From DATFTE01 sp963840665 (GTDB lineage: Bacteria > Acidobacteriota > Terriglobia > Terriglobales > Acidobacteriaceae), in the NCBI GenBank assembly GCA_963840665.1, contig CAWIZO010000011.1, positions 124,001-188,000 on the forward strand: 64,000 bases of DNA. The letters run 5' to 3'. The position numbers were made by a program, and so were the translations under genes. Each line of letters starts with the position of its first letter. Positions within the stretch are counted from its first letter, which is position 1. This document shows positions 25,916 to 34,581 of this stretch, one piece after another. The notes below the pieces were generated by a model that made no database searches, was not told where the DNA came from, and saw only the letters and a list, made by a program, of their open reading frames with translations.

Positions 25916-26998
25916 ATGTCGCTCACATCGCTAGTGGTGTGTGCGGACGCTTCGGCCGTCCAGGTGCTCAGCCGTATCCTTTCTGATTTGGGCATTGAGG
26001 TCGAACAGTCGAACGAATCGTCCGCAGCGCTTGCGCGTTTGAATGCGCAAGCCTTTGATGCTGTGCTCATCGATTGTCAGGATGAGGCCGCGGCTCTGGA
26101 CCTCATAACGCGCGCACGGAAGCAACCCGCGAATCCGACGACATTGGTGATCGCTCTCGTCGATAGCAGCAATGATGTGCGCGAAGTATTTGCCCGTGCG
26201 GCGAATTTCGTTCTCTACAAGCCGATCTCGCTGGAGCGCGCCACCCACAGTCTGCGCGTGGCCCGTGGCTTGATGCGGCGAGAGCGCCGCCGCAATCAGC
26301 GCGTGGCATTGCATAGCGATGCGTCGATCGCCTACGCCAACATTGAAGATGCCCCCGCAACACTGCTCGATTTGAGCGAAGAGGGAATTGCCATTCAGTC
26401 GCAGCGTCCCTTGCCGCCGAAGTGCAAAGTCTATTTCCAGTTTAGCCTTCCCGGGCGCGTGAGCGATATCAGGCTTTCCGGCGAAGTGATGTGGCAGGAT
26501 TCGACCGGACGCGTGGGAATCCGCTTCGCCGATGTTCCGCAATTTTCGCGCAAAGCCTTGACGGACTGGTTGCGGATGAACGCCTCGCAGGTCACGGCGA
26601 ACGCTGCGCAGCCGCACCAAGCCGGTGCCCCTGGCGGACTGGGTTTGCTCTCGGTTTCTTCTTCGGACCGGCGCAACCGCTCGCGTCGTGCTTGCCGCTT
26701 GAGCGCCGACGTTTTCCGGCAGGGAAGCGGCGTGCCGGTGCGGTGCGTGCTGAGCGATATCTCGACGGGCGGATGCTATGTAGAAACCACAGCTCCGTTC
26801 CCCGCAGGCACCGCGGTGGAAATCCTGGTGCGCACCAACGAAATGAAACTGCGCTTGAAGGGAGGCGTGCAGGCAACGCATCCCGGGTTTGGGATGGGCG
26901 TGTCATTCAGCGTGCAGACTGTGGAAGAGCGGGAGCAAGTGCAGAGGCTGATCGCGTATCAGCCAGCGGACGCGATGACGGGTAGAGCTGGCTCTTAG
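25916..26998 (+). CDS. receiver-like domain with two PilZ domains
   Basis: A 360-residue protein. Residues 1-115 resemble a CheY receiver: acidic pocket in VVCADAS, phospho-acceptor region FDAVLIDCQDE, and the conserved Lys in NFVLYKPIS. The first PilZ domain begins at RRRNQR and carries DLSEEG; the second begins RRNRSRRACR and carries SDISTGGC. Each has the RxxxR and (D/N)xSxxG motifs that bind cyclic di-GMP. It is probably a cytoplasmic c-di-GMP effector tied to pili or exopolysaccharide (ugd genes and the pilus operon are neighbours). Its last codon, TAG, falls in the tandem repeat that starts at 26991. Confidence 0.8.
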   Translation: MSLTSLVVCADASAVQVLSRILSDLGIEVEQSNESSAALARLNAQAFDAVLIDCQDEAAALDLITRARKQPANPTTLVIALVDSSNDVREVFARAANFVLYKPISLERATHSLRVARGLMRRERRRNQRVALHSDASIAYANIEDAPATLLDLSEEGIAIQSQRPLPPKCKVYFQFSLPGRVSDIRLSGEVMWQDSTGRVGIRFADVPQFSRKALTDWLRMNASQVTANAAQPHQAGAPGGLGLLSVSSSDRRNRSRRACRLSADVFRQGSGVPVRCVLSDISTGGCYVETTAPFPAGTAVEILVRTNEMKLRLKGGVQATHPGFGMGVSFSVQTVEEREQVQRLIAYQPADAMTGRAGS

Positions 26999-27150
26999 CT
27001 TTCAGCCTTTAGCTCTTAGCCTTTAGCTTTTAGCCTTTAGCCTTTAGCCTTTAGCTCTTATCCACTGCGCCTCATAGCTGCAGCACGCCCGTCGGGCAGC
27101 CACCGATATTTTGATTTGGCTAAGAGCTAAGAGCTAAAGGCTAAGAGCTT
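26991..27150. repeat. TTAGCYT tandem repeat forming inverted arms
   Basis: Left arm 26991-27060 has about ten copies of a 7-base unit (TTAGCCT, TTAGCTT, CTTTAGC variants); right arm 27118-27150 has the inverse (GCTAAGAGCTAAGAGCTAAA). The centre is about 57 bases. The left arm supplies the stop codon of the PilZ gene and the right arm that of the UXS gene (ALSL-stop). A similar short array is at 41235-41269. Confidence 0.7.
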
Positions 27151-28075
27151 TCTTGAAATAATCCAGCGACATCTTCAATCCCGTGGCCAGATCGATTTTC
27201 GGTTCCCATCCCAGCAACTTCCGCGCTTTGGTGATGTCCGGCTGGCGCTGCTTGGGATCATCCTGCGGCAGCGGTGAATAGGCGATCTTGCTCTTCGATC
27301 CCGTCACCTCAAGAACTTTCTTCGCGCATTCGAGAATCGTAAACTCCGTCGGGTTGCCGATGTTGACCGGAAGATGCTCGTCCGATTTCGACAGTCGAAT
27401 GAATCCATCGACCTCGTCGCTCACGTAGCAGAAACTGCGGGTCTGGCCTCCGTCGCCGTAGACGGTGAGATCCTCGCCGCGAAGCGCTTGTTTCATGAAG
27501 TTGGGGACGACGCGTCCATCATTCAACTGCATGCGCGTGCCGTAGGTGTTGAAAATCCGCACGATGCGCGTGTCGACTTTGTAATAACGGTGATAAGCCA
27601 TGGTCACCGCTTCCGAGAAGCGTTTGGCTTCGTCGTAGACCGAGCGCGGGCCGATGGGATTCACGTTTCCCCAATAAGTTTCTTTTTGTGGATGCTCCAG
27701 CGGATCGCCATAGCATTCGGAAGTCGACGAGGTCAGATACTTCGCCCCGTACTTACGCGCGATGTCGAGCGCGTGAAACGTTCCCAGCGAGCCGACCATC
27801 AGGGTTTCGACGCCATGCACGGTGTAGTCGACGGGGCTCGCGGGGCAGGCGAAGTGAAAAACGTAATCGACGTTGCCGCAGTCGAAGGGCTGGTTGATGT
27901 CGAGTTTCTGAAACTCGAAGCGCGAATCGTTGCGCAGGTGCGCGATGTTGGCTTCGCGTCCCGTGAGCAGGTTGTCAACAACGATGACAGAGTAGCCTTC
28001 GGCCAGCAGAGCGTCACAGAGGTGGGAGCCCAGGAATCCGGCTCCGCCGGTGACCAGAGCGCGCGGTTTGGTCAT
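27134..28075 (-). CDS. UDP-glucuronate decarboxylase (UDP-xylose synthase)
   Basis: A 313-residue short-chain dehydrogenase-type protein. The Rossmann start is VTGGAGFLGSHLCDALL, and the catalytic Tyr-Lys pair is in SVYDEAKRFSEA. Blocks such as IGPRSVYDE, RIFNTYGTRMQLNDGRVVPN and GGQTRSFCYV match UDP-glucuronic acid decarboxylases, which make UDP-xylose. Its ATG overlaps the ugd stop by 4 bases, so the pathway UDP-glucose to UDP-glucuronate to UDP-xylose is coded in one operon. The C-terminal residues ALSL and the stop come from a tandem repeat. Confidence 0.9.
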   Translation of the reverse strand: MTKPRALVTGGAGFLGSHLCDALLAEGYSVIVVDNLLTGREANIAHLRNDSRFEFQKLDINQPFDCGNVDYVFHFACPASPVDYTVHGVETLMVGSLGTFHALDIARKYGAKYLTSSTSECYGDPLEHPQKETYWGNVNPIGPRSVYDEAKRFSEAVTMAYHRYYKVDTRIVRIFNTYGTRMQLNDGRVVPNFMKQALRGEDLTVYGDGGQTRSFCYVSDEVDGFIRLSKSDEHLPVNIGNPTEFTILECAKKVLEVTGSKSKIAYSPLPQDDPKQRQPDITKARKLLGWEPKIDLATGLKMSLDYFKKALSL

Positions 28076-29487
28076 GATGATGTGAATTTCCTCGCGGGAG
28101 TGCCGGCGTCGGCGGGATGTTTTTCCGGGGTGACCGGGATCCGTCCGACGCTGTAGTAGGTAATGCCGTGTGCCGCCATCCTCTCGGGATCATACAGGTT
28201 GCGGCCATCGATCACGATGGGGTACTTCAGACGGTGCGCCAGGCGCGGCAGATCGAGCATGGCGAATTCATCCCATTCAGTGAGAATCAGCAGCGCATCA
28301 GCGCCGCTGGCGGCATCGTAAGAGTTCGCGGCGAATTTTACCTGTTTGGGAAGAACCTCACGCGCGCGCTCGATGGCCGCCGGATCATAAGCCGTGATCT
28401 CGCAGCCTTCTTGCACCAGCGACTGGACGAGGAGGATAGCCGGCGATTCGCGAATGTCGTCGGTGCCTCCCTTGAAGGCGAGGCCGAGAACGCCGAGCCC
28501 CTTGCCGCGCAGGGTCCAAAGCGCGCTGCGAACTTTGCGCAGGAAGCGCTGGCGCTGGTCTTCATTGATGTGCATGACTTCGTCGAGCAGGCGGAAGTCG
28601 TATCCGCATTCGCGGGCCACCGAGCGAAACGCCATCAGGTCCTTAGGGAAACACGACCCGCCGTAGCCAATGCCAGGATTCAGAAAGCGCGGACCGATGC
28701 GGCTGTCGGCGCCGATGCCCTGACAAACTTGCTGCACATTCGCACCGACCGACTCGCAGATCGAAGCGACGGCATTGATGAAGGAAATTTTCGTAGCCAG
28801 AAAAGCGTTCGAAGCGTGCTTGATGAGTTCCGCGCTCTTGGCGCTGGTGACGATCAGCGGCGGCGGAATGTGCGCGCGATCGGGTCCGGGTATCGCAGCA
28901 GGTTGGCGGTAGTAGCTGCCATCGGTCAGCGGGGCGTAAATCTCCTTCAACACCGCCGAGCAGCGGTCGGTATCAGCGCCAAGGACGATGCGGTCGGGAT
29001 AAAGGAAGTCGGTAACCGCGGTGCCTTCGCGCAGGAATTCGGGATTGGAGGCGACATCGAAGCTGTCGGCGGGAGCTCCATTGCGAAGGATGATCTTGCG
29101 CACCCAGTCGCTGGTGTACACCGGCACAGTGCTTTTCTCGACGACGACTTTGTAGCCGTTGATCGCGCCCGAGATCCCGCGCGCCACCGACTCTACATAA
29201 GAAAGATCGGCCTCTCCTTGTTCGGTGGGCGGCGTACCCACCGCGACGAAAATCGCGTTGCTGGCGCGGACCGCTTCTTCCAGATTGTCGGAGAAAGTTA
29301 GTGCGCGGCCACGGTGCCGCTGGAGCAATTCAGGCAGGAATTTTTCGTGGATGGGAACGTCGCCGGATTTCAGCGCGGCGAGTTTCTGCGCGTCGTTGTC
29401 GACCAGGATGACCTCATGTCCGATGTCGGCGAAGCACGCGCCCGCCACCAGTCCGACATATCCCGAACCCACCACCGCGATCCGCAT
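28072..29487 (-). CDS. ugd: UDP-glucose 6-dehydrogenase
   Basis: A 471-residue enzyme; the start at ATG 29487 has GGGAG 5 bases upstream, better than an ATG four codons earlier. The N-terminal NAD fold MRIAVVGSGYVGLVAG, a TVPVYTSDWVRK segment, and the catalytic cysteine block NPGIGYGGSCFPKDLMAF identify the family. It oxidises UDP-glucose to UDP-glucuronate twice at the expense of NAD. It is the first gene of a two-gene operon with UXS. The product feeds exopolysaccharide or surface glycan synthesis. Confidence 0.95.
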   Translation of the reverse strand: MRIAVVGSGYVGLVAGACFADIGHEVILVDNDAQKLAALKSGDVPIHEKFLPELLQRHRGRALTFSDNLEEAVRASNAIFVAVGTPPTEQGEADLSYVESVARGISGAINGYKVVVEKSTVPVYTSDWVRKIILRNGAPADSFDVASNPEFLREGTAVTDFLYPDRIVLGADTDRCSAVLKEIYAPLTDGSYYRQPAAIPGPDRAHIPPPLIVTSAKSAELIKHASNAFLATKISFINAVASICESVGANVQQVCQGIGADSRIGPRFLNPGIGYGGSCFPKDLMAFRSVARECGYDFRLLDEVMHINEDQRQRFLRKVRSALWTLRGKGLGVLGLAFKGGTDDIRESPAILLVQSLVQEGCEITAYDPAAIERAREVLPKQVKFAANSYDAASGADALLILTEWDEFAMLDLPRLAHRLKYPIVIDGRNLYDPERMAAHGITYYSVGRIPVTPEKHPADAGTPARKFTSS

Positions 29488-29666
29488 TGCCGCTCCCATA
29501 AAAGCCTTACTTTACCAGCTTTCGCGGTGACAACTATGTGACAGGTACTCACTAGGGCAAGACCAATGCGGAAACGGGAAACCGGCGGCCATCACTATGC
29601 CAAGTGAGCGCGATCACGGTATTAAGGGTCGGAGCTGGTCACACTGAGGGCTGCCGGAGGTGCGTT

Positions 29667-29786
29667 ATGCCAATCCTGGTTATGGGCGCGGTGGCGCTGG
29701 GAATTTTCGGGCTCATCGGGATTATGCTGTTTACCGCTTCGAGTTTGGAGAGGAAGAAGGGAACCGGCCCTCGCCTCAAGCTTTAG
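29667..29786 (+). CDS. small membrane protein (39 aa)
   Basis: A 39-codon frame with a strong GGAGGTG ribosome site 7 bases before ATG 29667. It encodes one transmembrane helix (PILVMGAVALGIFGLIGIML) and a short basic tail ending RLKL. It converges with the ArsR gene (4-base overlap). A frame extended upstream to 29604 lacks a ribosome site. The family is unknown. Confidence 0.5.
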   Translation: MPILVMGAVALGIFGLIGIMLFTASSLERKKGTGPRLKL

Positions 29787-30130
29787 TCCTCCACGAAATG
29801 CTTCAGCCGCGCTAGCGCGAGGTCCCACTTCTGCGAGACGAAGTCGAGGTACTCGCGAATCTCGTCAATCGGTTCGGGACTCAGTTCATACAGGCTTTCG
29901 CGTCCCGCGCGCGAACAGCGCACCATGCCTGCGCTTTCGAGCACCCGCAGGTGTTTGGTGATCGCCTGCCGCGTGAGACGCGACCCGCTGGTGAGTTCCG
30001 AAATCGAACGAGCCTGCCCGCCCGAGAGCCGCACCACGAGCGCGAGCCGTGTCTGATCTCCCAGGGCGGCGAATACTGAGGCCTGTGTTTCGAGCCGGGC
30101 AGCTGCGCGCTTACGGATGCTGCGTGACAT
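29783..30130 (-). CDS. ArsR-type HTH regulator
   Basis: A 115-residue protein with the winged-helix order of ArsR regulators: LGDQTRLALVVRLSGGQARS, then SISELTSGSRLTRQAITKHLRVLESAGMV (recognition helix) and an SLYELSPEPI wing. No Cys metal site is present. It follows an SRPBCC/AHSA1 gene with a 20-base overlap, a widespread pair in which the regulator controls a polyketide-cyclase-like ligand-binding partner. Inverted repeats upstream of the pair are likely its operators. Confidence 0.85.
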   Translation of the reverse strand: MSRSIRKRAAARLETQASVFAALGDQTRLALVVRLSGGQARSISELTSGSRLTRQAITKHLRVLESAGMVRCSRAGRESLYELSPEPIDEIREYLDFVSQKWDLALARLKHFVED

Positions 30131-30563
30131 ATTTCTCGATGGCCTTCATTTGCTGTGCCCAACCACCGTCGTTCTTGCGGAGAGCTTCCTGGATGCGGTG
30201 TGCGGGAATCTTCTCGAATCCCGATTCCGTCACCCGCAAAACCGTCGTCCCGCCCGCCGGTTCCAGGCGGAACTCCACCAGTGTCGGCGTCTCCTTCGAA
30301 TAGTCGACGTCGGGATCGACCGCGTAAGGATGCCAGGTGTAGGAAAAGTACGTTTCCGGCTCAATCTTCTGGACGACCGCCTCCCACTTCAGATTTTCAT
30401 ATCCTGGGAAAGTGAGGTGGCCCGTCGAGGCTTTTCCGGCGACGAATGGCCCGTCGAGCTTCACCTGAAACCACTCGCCGAACTGCCGGTAGTCGGTGAG
30501 CGCGCGCCAGACGCGCGACAGCGGGGCTTTGATCTCAATTTGCTTCTCGATGCGATGATCCAC
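30111..30563 (-). CDS. SRPBCC (AHSA1-like) domain protein
   Basis: A 150-residue protein with the Bet v1-like fold: IEKQIEIKAPLSRVWRALTD at the start, WHPYAVDPDVDYSKETPTLV in the middle and GWAQQMKAIEKYV at the end, as in AHSA1/polyketide-cyclase proteins. The start at GTG 30563 is chosen because GGAGG lies 9 bases upstream; a TTG at 30572 would sit against it. It binds an unknown small molecule and is co-transcribed with the overlapping ArsR gene. Confidence 0.8.
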   Translation of the reverse strand: MDHRIEKQIEIKAPLSRVWRALTDYRQFGEWFQVKLDGPFVAGKASTGHLTFPGYENLKWEAVVQKIEPETYFSYTWHPYAVDPDVDYSKETPTLVEFRLEPAGGTTVLRVTESGFEKIPAHRIQEALRKNDGGWAQQMKAIEKYVTQHP

Positions 30564-30565
30564 GT

Positions 30566-30627
30566 TATGCAACCTCCAGGTTGCATATTAGCAGTTGAGA
30601 TAGAAAAATGCAACCGTATGGTTGCGT
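30566..30627 (-). promoter_or_regulatory. two palindromic operator-like sites
   Basis: TATGCAACCT-CC-AGGTTGCATA (30566-30587) is a perfect 10-bp inverted repeat that covers the ribosome site of the SRPBCC gene. A second site, ATGCAACC-GTAT-GGTTGCGT (30608-30627), has the same GCAACC/GGTTGC core with one mismatch. Two matching sites just upstream of a regulator operon suggest autoregulation by the ArsR protein. Confidence 0.6.
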
Positions 30628-30674
30628 ATGTCCCCCCTACCCTGACGTCATCCCGAGCGGAGCGAGGGGATGAA

Positions 30675-31718
30675 TTCACGTTTGAAGTGCAACAGAGTGT
30701 TCCAAGAATACCTCGTTGGGAGTTTTGAAGCCGAGGCATTTTCTGGGGGTATCGTTGTAGCGTTCGAGGCAGAGGGCGAGGCGCTGGGCGGGCAGGTCGT
30801 CGAGGTCGGTGTTTCTAGGCAACAGGCGGCGCAAACGGCCAATCGCGTTTTCGATGCCGCCCTTCTGCCAGGGCGAGTGGGTGTCGCAGAACCAGGTCTG
30901 GATGCCAAACCGTCGGCTCAGGAGATAGTGTTTGCTGAACTCCGCTCCGTTATCGAAGGTCATGGATTGACATACGCGCGCGGGCAGCGCTTCCAGCAGG
31001 GTGCTGAGATTGTCGGCGACCGACTGCGCCGTTCTCGTGTTCTGCCGCATCAGCAGGGCGCGCCGCGATCGGCGTTCCTGCATCACCAGCAGGAACTGTC
31101 CCGGTTTGCGGAAGCTCATGAGGTCGGCCTCCCAATCGCCCGTGCGCGTTCTGGTCTCCACCACCGCCGGACGATCATGGATGGAAACCCTCTCCAATAT
31201 CGACGCCGTCGACCAGCGGCCATTGGGCAGACGGTTTCCGCGACGGTATTTTTGCCGAGGCAGCCAGCGATGCAGAGTTTCGTTGAAGGACCAACTGCGC
31301 CAATAAATGTAACGGTAGATGGATTCGTAGCTGATGCGGTCGCTGCCCGGCAACTGGGCCATGCGCCCGGCAATCTGCTCCGGCGACCATCCGGCAGCGA
31401 GATGCTGCAACACTTTCTCCCGAAGTTCGGGCTGACGTTCCAGCTTGTGGGCCCGACCGCGGGCATGACGACGCAGCATCAGCCGCTGCGCGCGCTCGGG
31501 ATCGTAGCCCCCCGGCCACTGCTTAGAGACCTTGCTGTTGCGCTTCAGTTCACGACTAATGGTCGCCGCGCTCCTCCCCAGAGTGGCGGCGATGCAGCGC
31601 AGAGATTTACCGTTTGCATGCAGACGGTAAATCTCAATCCGCTCCCTGAGCACCAACTGCTCATATCTTCTCTTTTCCATCGCAACACCTTTGTACGGTG
31701 TTGCACTTGATTCGTGAA
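30675..31718 (-). mobile_element. IS30-family insertion sequence
   Basis: A 1,044-base element with terminal inverted repeats: left TTCACGTTTGAAGTGCAACA and right (inverse) TTCACGAATCAAGTGCAACA, matching at 17 of 20 positions. It contains one transposase gene on the minus strand whose stop lies inside the left repeat. No target duplication is obvious at the borders. Confidence 0.85.
30676..31680 (-). CDS. IS30-family transposase
   Basis: A 334-residue transposase. An N-terminal HTH (SLRCIAATLGRSAATISREL) is followed by the IS30 catalytic core: ETRTRTGDWEADL (first Asp), MTFDNGAEFSKHY (second Asp) and WQKGGIENAIGRLRRLLPR (Glu) make the DDE triad. A ribosome site AAGG precedes ATG 31680. It looks intact and could be active. 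Confidence 0.95.
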   Translation of the reverse strand: MEKRRYEQLVLRERIEIYRLHANGKSLRCIAATLGRSAATISRELKRNSKVSKQWPGGYDPERAQRLMLRRHARGRAHKLERQPELREKVLQHLAAGWSPEQIAGRMAQLPGSDRISYESIYRYIYWRSWSFNETLHRWLPRQKYRRGNRLPNGRWSTASILERVSIHDRPAVVETRTRTGDWEADLMSFRKPGQFLLVMQERRSRRALLMRQNTRTAQSVADNLSTLLEALPARVCQSMTFDNGAEFSKHYLLSRRFGIQTWFCDTHSPWQKGGIENAIGRLRRLLPRNTDLDDLPAQRLALCLERYNDTPRKCLGFKTPNEVFLEHSVALQT

Positions 31719-31981
31719 CCCATGCGCATCTGGCCCGCAGCGTCGCCTCGCCGGGCAGGGGCTAAACCGGTTCTGTGGTAGCTACGTGCGCTATGGCTGA
31801 AGCCATAGCCTGATACGAACCAGGCCCGCTTCACTTGCCGCGTGAGCATAGCTCGTCACTGCCGCCAGTGACCTCGATCCTTGCCGCGACATTTACGAAA
31901 CGAGACACTTCAGGGTGCTCTGCGAATGCCGTTGACGGCACAAAATCATCTTCAAATCTGCTCTTCACAAGGGAGGGCTGC

Positions 31982-33091
31982 ATGAATACCCGCAAAATTC
32001 TTTCTATTCTCTTCCTCGCTCTGGCCGTGCTGAGCGCTCTGGCGCTCTATCGCGAGAACAATCCAATCGCTGCGCCCCCTGCCGAGGGCCGTCATGTCAT
32101 GCCGATTGGCACACCCGTCGAAATCAAGGCGCCCTTGGGACTGCCTCCTGTTCCTATCCCCGCTGACAATCCACCCACGATTGAGACCATCGCGCTCGGC
32201 CGGCGTCTTTACTACGATCCCATCCTTTCCGCGGATAAGACGATCGCGTGCGCCAGTTGCCACGGCGCAGCCAATGGTTTCGCCGACAACAAGCCATTCT
32301 CTGAAGGCGTAGGCAAGAAACTGGGCGGACGCAACTCGCCGCCAGTCGCCAATGCGGCGTACTTCGACGTGCAATTCTGGGATGGCCGCGCTCCCAGCCT
32401 CGAGAAACAGGCGGAAGGGCCGGTTGCGAATCCGGTAGAAATGGCGGCTACGTTGCCGCAAGTGGTGGAACGGTTGAACGCCGATGCCAGCTATCGCGAG
32501 CAATTCGCCAAAGCCTGGGGCCCGGGACCAATCACCTACGAGATGGTCGAGAAGAGCATCGCATCGTTCGAGCGAACGGTGCTAGTCGCCGATTCTCCCT
32601 TTGACCGCTGGAAATACGGGCACGACGAGAAAGCCGTGAGTCCCGCAGTGAAACGTGGATTCATCGTCTTCACAACGAAGAACAAGGGCAACTGCGCCGC
32701 CTGCCATCTGGTGGGCGAACACGACGCTCTCTTTACCGACAACAAATTCCACAACCTGGGCGTGGGCGTGGACTTTGGCAAGTTCGCCGATGACGGTCTG
32801 TTCGCGGTGACGCACAAGGAATCAGACCGCGGACTGTTTAAGACTCCGTCGCTGCGCAATGTCGCGATGACGGCGCCCTACATGCACGATGGCAGCGTCA
32901 AAGACCTTAAATTGGCGGTTGATCTTTATCTTGGCGGCGGGAACTCGAACGTCAATCTTGACAAGGAAATCCACGCGCTCGACTTCCTTACCGGGCAAGA
33001 GCGCGCTGATTTGCTCGAGTTCCTGAATTCATTAACCGGACAGATTCCGCCGGACGTGGGTCCTCCGGAGGTCAAGACCGCGCAGAAATAG
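31982..33091 (+). CDS. di-haem cytochrome c peroxidase (CcpA/MauG family)
   Basis: ATG 31982 has GGGAGGG just upstream. A hydrophobic N-terminus (KILSILFLALAVLSALAL) is a signal or anchor. Two haem c motifs are present: CASCH at residues 90-94 and CAACH at 238-242, with the expected spacing, plus conserved FWDGRAPSLEKQAEGP and YMHDGSVKDLKLAVDLYL blocks. The family reduces hydrogen peroxide in the periplasm or oxidises partner proteins. The length of 369 residues is normal. It is alone on its strand, with a strong hairpin after the stop. Confidence 0.9.
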   Translation: MNTRKILSILFLALAVLSALALYRENNPIAAPPAEGRHVMPIGTPVEIKAPLGLPPVPIPADNPPTIETIALGRRLYYDPILSADKTIACASCHGAANGFADNKPFSEGVGKKLGGRNSPPVANAAYFDVQFWDGRAPSLEKQAEGPVANPVEMAATLPQVVERLNADASYREQFAKAWGPGPITYEMVEKSIASFERTVLVADSPFDRWKYGHDEKAVSPAVKRGFIVFTTKNKGNCAACHLVGEHDALFTDNKFHNLGVGVDFGKFADDGLFAVTHKESDRGLFKTPSLRNVAMTAPYMHDGSVKDLKLAVDLYLGGGNSNVNLDKEIHALDFLTGQERADLLEFLNSLTGQIPPDVGPPEVKTAQK

Positions 33092-33103
33092 TCTGGTTTC
33101 CGG

Positions 33104-33134
33104 CGTGAGCGGGCTCAGAGATTGCCCGCTCACG
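33104..33134 (+). terminator. hairpin after cytochrome c peroxidase gene
   Basis: An 11-bp perfect stem CGTGAGCGGGC/GCCCGCTCACG with a 9-base loop lies 13 bases after the stop. It is not followed by a T-run, so it may act as a weak terminator or an mRNA stabiliser. Confidence 0.45.
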
Positions 33135-33237
33135 GCTTCAATGCACCATTAGAAGTTGACAACCACCCGTGTTTCGGGGGAAACTCCGCTCAAACTGGCG
33201 CTCACTTCCCCAATGTATTACCGCCAGGGCTATTTAC

Positions 33238-34575
33238 ATGGCTCATCAACCCATGTCACGGCCCGACCCGTTTGCCGACTCCGAAAACGACGAGCCGCTT
33301 TTCGCCCTGGAACATGATCCAGAAGACTCGAACGTTCATCATTTAGCCGCGAAACTTGCCGATCATATGGAAGGTGCCAGTCCCGCCGATCTGGCGCTCG
33401 ATCTCGTGTTGAACGAAATTGTGCAACAGGCTTGCCTGGCTACCACGGCCACGGGAGCGGCCATCGCCTTGGTGCGCGACGGCGAGATGGTATGCCGCGC
33501 TTCAAGCGGAGTCGGCGCGCCCGAACTGGGCACGCGGCTTAATACTCATCTCGGGCTTTCCGGCGCTTGTCTGCGAACCAGGCAAGTCCAGCGCTGCGAC
33601 AACACCGAGACCGATCCGCGTGTGGATGGCGCCGCCATGCTTGAATTCGACGTGCGTTCCATTCTGATCGTACCCATCCTCAGCGGCGAAGAGGTGATGG
33701 GCATTTTTGAGATTCTGTCGCCCCGTCCGAAAGCTTTCGGCGACCGCGATACGCTTACGCTCGAAGCTCTCTCGCGCAGAATCGTCAGAAATCTTGAACG
33801 GGTCGCCTCTGCGCCAGAGCCGGTTGCGCCGGTGATCTCTCCTTCTTCGGTGGCTGTGATTCCGAAGGAAGTTGTTTTAGCGCCCGAGGCGAACCTGTTC
33901 ACGACTACCGTGCCCCCAGCTGAACCCGTGTCCGGTTATCGTGACTATTGGACCACCGTCCTTACCGCTGTGGTGATCGCGCTGGCGCTGCTTCTAGGAT
34001 GGATGGTTGGCTATTCGGGATGGCAACGCGCAATGGCATCACGGGCAAGAGTTCAGCCGCAGCCACCCGTGAGCGACAGCGCCTCTGCGCCCGCGAGATC
34101 CCCAGCCGTGCCCGAAAATCCTGGGAAAGGGAAGCCCGCGTCTAGCTCAACGCGCGCGAAAGCGGTGAACGATGCTCGCGCTCCCGGCGGACTAGTCGTG
34201 ACCCAGAACGGCAAGGTGATCTTTGAGATGCCTTCCGATCAAACCGCTGCGTCGACCATCAAGGCAGCGGGCGGAGCCGATCGCGGCAACACCATGACCC
34301 TCGCTCCCGAGGTTGCCGACACGTACGTGCTGCGTCGGGTAGAGCCCGAGTATCCTGAGGCCGCGAAACAATCGCAGGCCCTCGGCCCCGTCATTCTTGA
34401 AATTCGTGTCGCGAAGGATGGCACAGTGAAGCAGGCGAATCTGGTCAGCGGAGACGCACTACTCGTTCCGGCCGCCGTAACTGCGGTGCGCCAGTGGAAG
34501 TACCAGCCCTATGCGCCCGATGGCAATCCGCAGGAATTTCTTACCCGCGTGACCGTTAACTTCAAAGCACTCTAG
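33238..34575 (+). CDS. GAF domain, transmembrane helix and TonB C-terminal domain protein
   Basis: A 445-residue protein from ATG 33238. Residues about 40-200 form a GAF domain (ATTATGAAIALVRDGEMVCRA ... RSILIVPILSGEEVMGIFEI). A single helix (VLTAVVIALALLLGWMVGYSG) follows, then a Pro/Ser-rich linker and a TonB C-terminal domain (VLRRVEPEYPEAAKQ, then DGTVKQANLVSGDALL and WKYQPYAPDGNPQ). In the usual TonB order the helix comes first, so here the cytoplasmic GAF would be linked through the membrane to a periplasmic TonB-like end: a possible sensor that signals to the envelope. Confidence 0.75.
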   Translation: MAHQPMSRPDPFADSENDEPLFALEHDPEDSNVHHLAAKLADHMEGASPADLALDLVLNEIVQQACLATTATGAAIALVRDGEMVCRASSGVGAPELGTRLNTHLGLSGACLRTRQVQRCDNTETDPRVDGAAMLEFDVRSILIVPILSGEEVMGIFEILSPRPKAFGDRDTLTLEALSRRIVRNLERVASAPEPVAPVISPSSVAVIPKEVVLAPEANLFTTTVPPAEPVSGYRDYWTTVLTAVVIALALLLGWMVGYSGWQRAMASRARVQPQPPVSDSASAPARSPAVPENPGKGKPASSSTRAKAVNDARAPGGLVVTQNGKVIFEMPSDQTAASTIKAAGGADRGNTMTLAPEVADTYVLRRVEPEYPEAAKQSQALGPVILEIRVAKDGTVKQANLVSGDALLVPAAVTAVRQWKYQPYAPDGNPQEFLTRVTVNFKAL

Positions 34576-34581
34576 TCTCTC

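Noticed and set aside
28117..29301. A 394-codon plus-strand frame opposite ugd
   Set aside because: It is a shadow of ugd; no recognisable protein.
30670..31710. A 346-codon frame on the plus strand through the IS30 element
   Set aside because: It is the complement of the transposase, whose DDE motifs and terminal repeats are clear.
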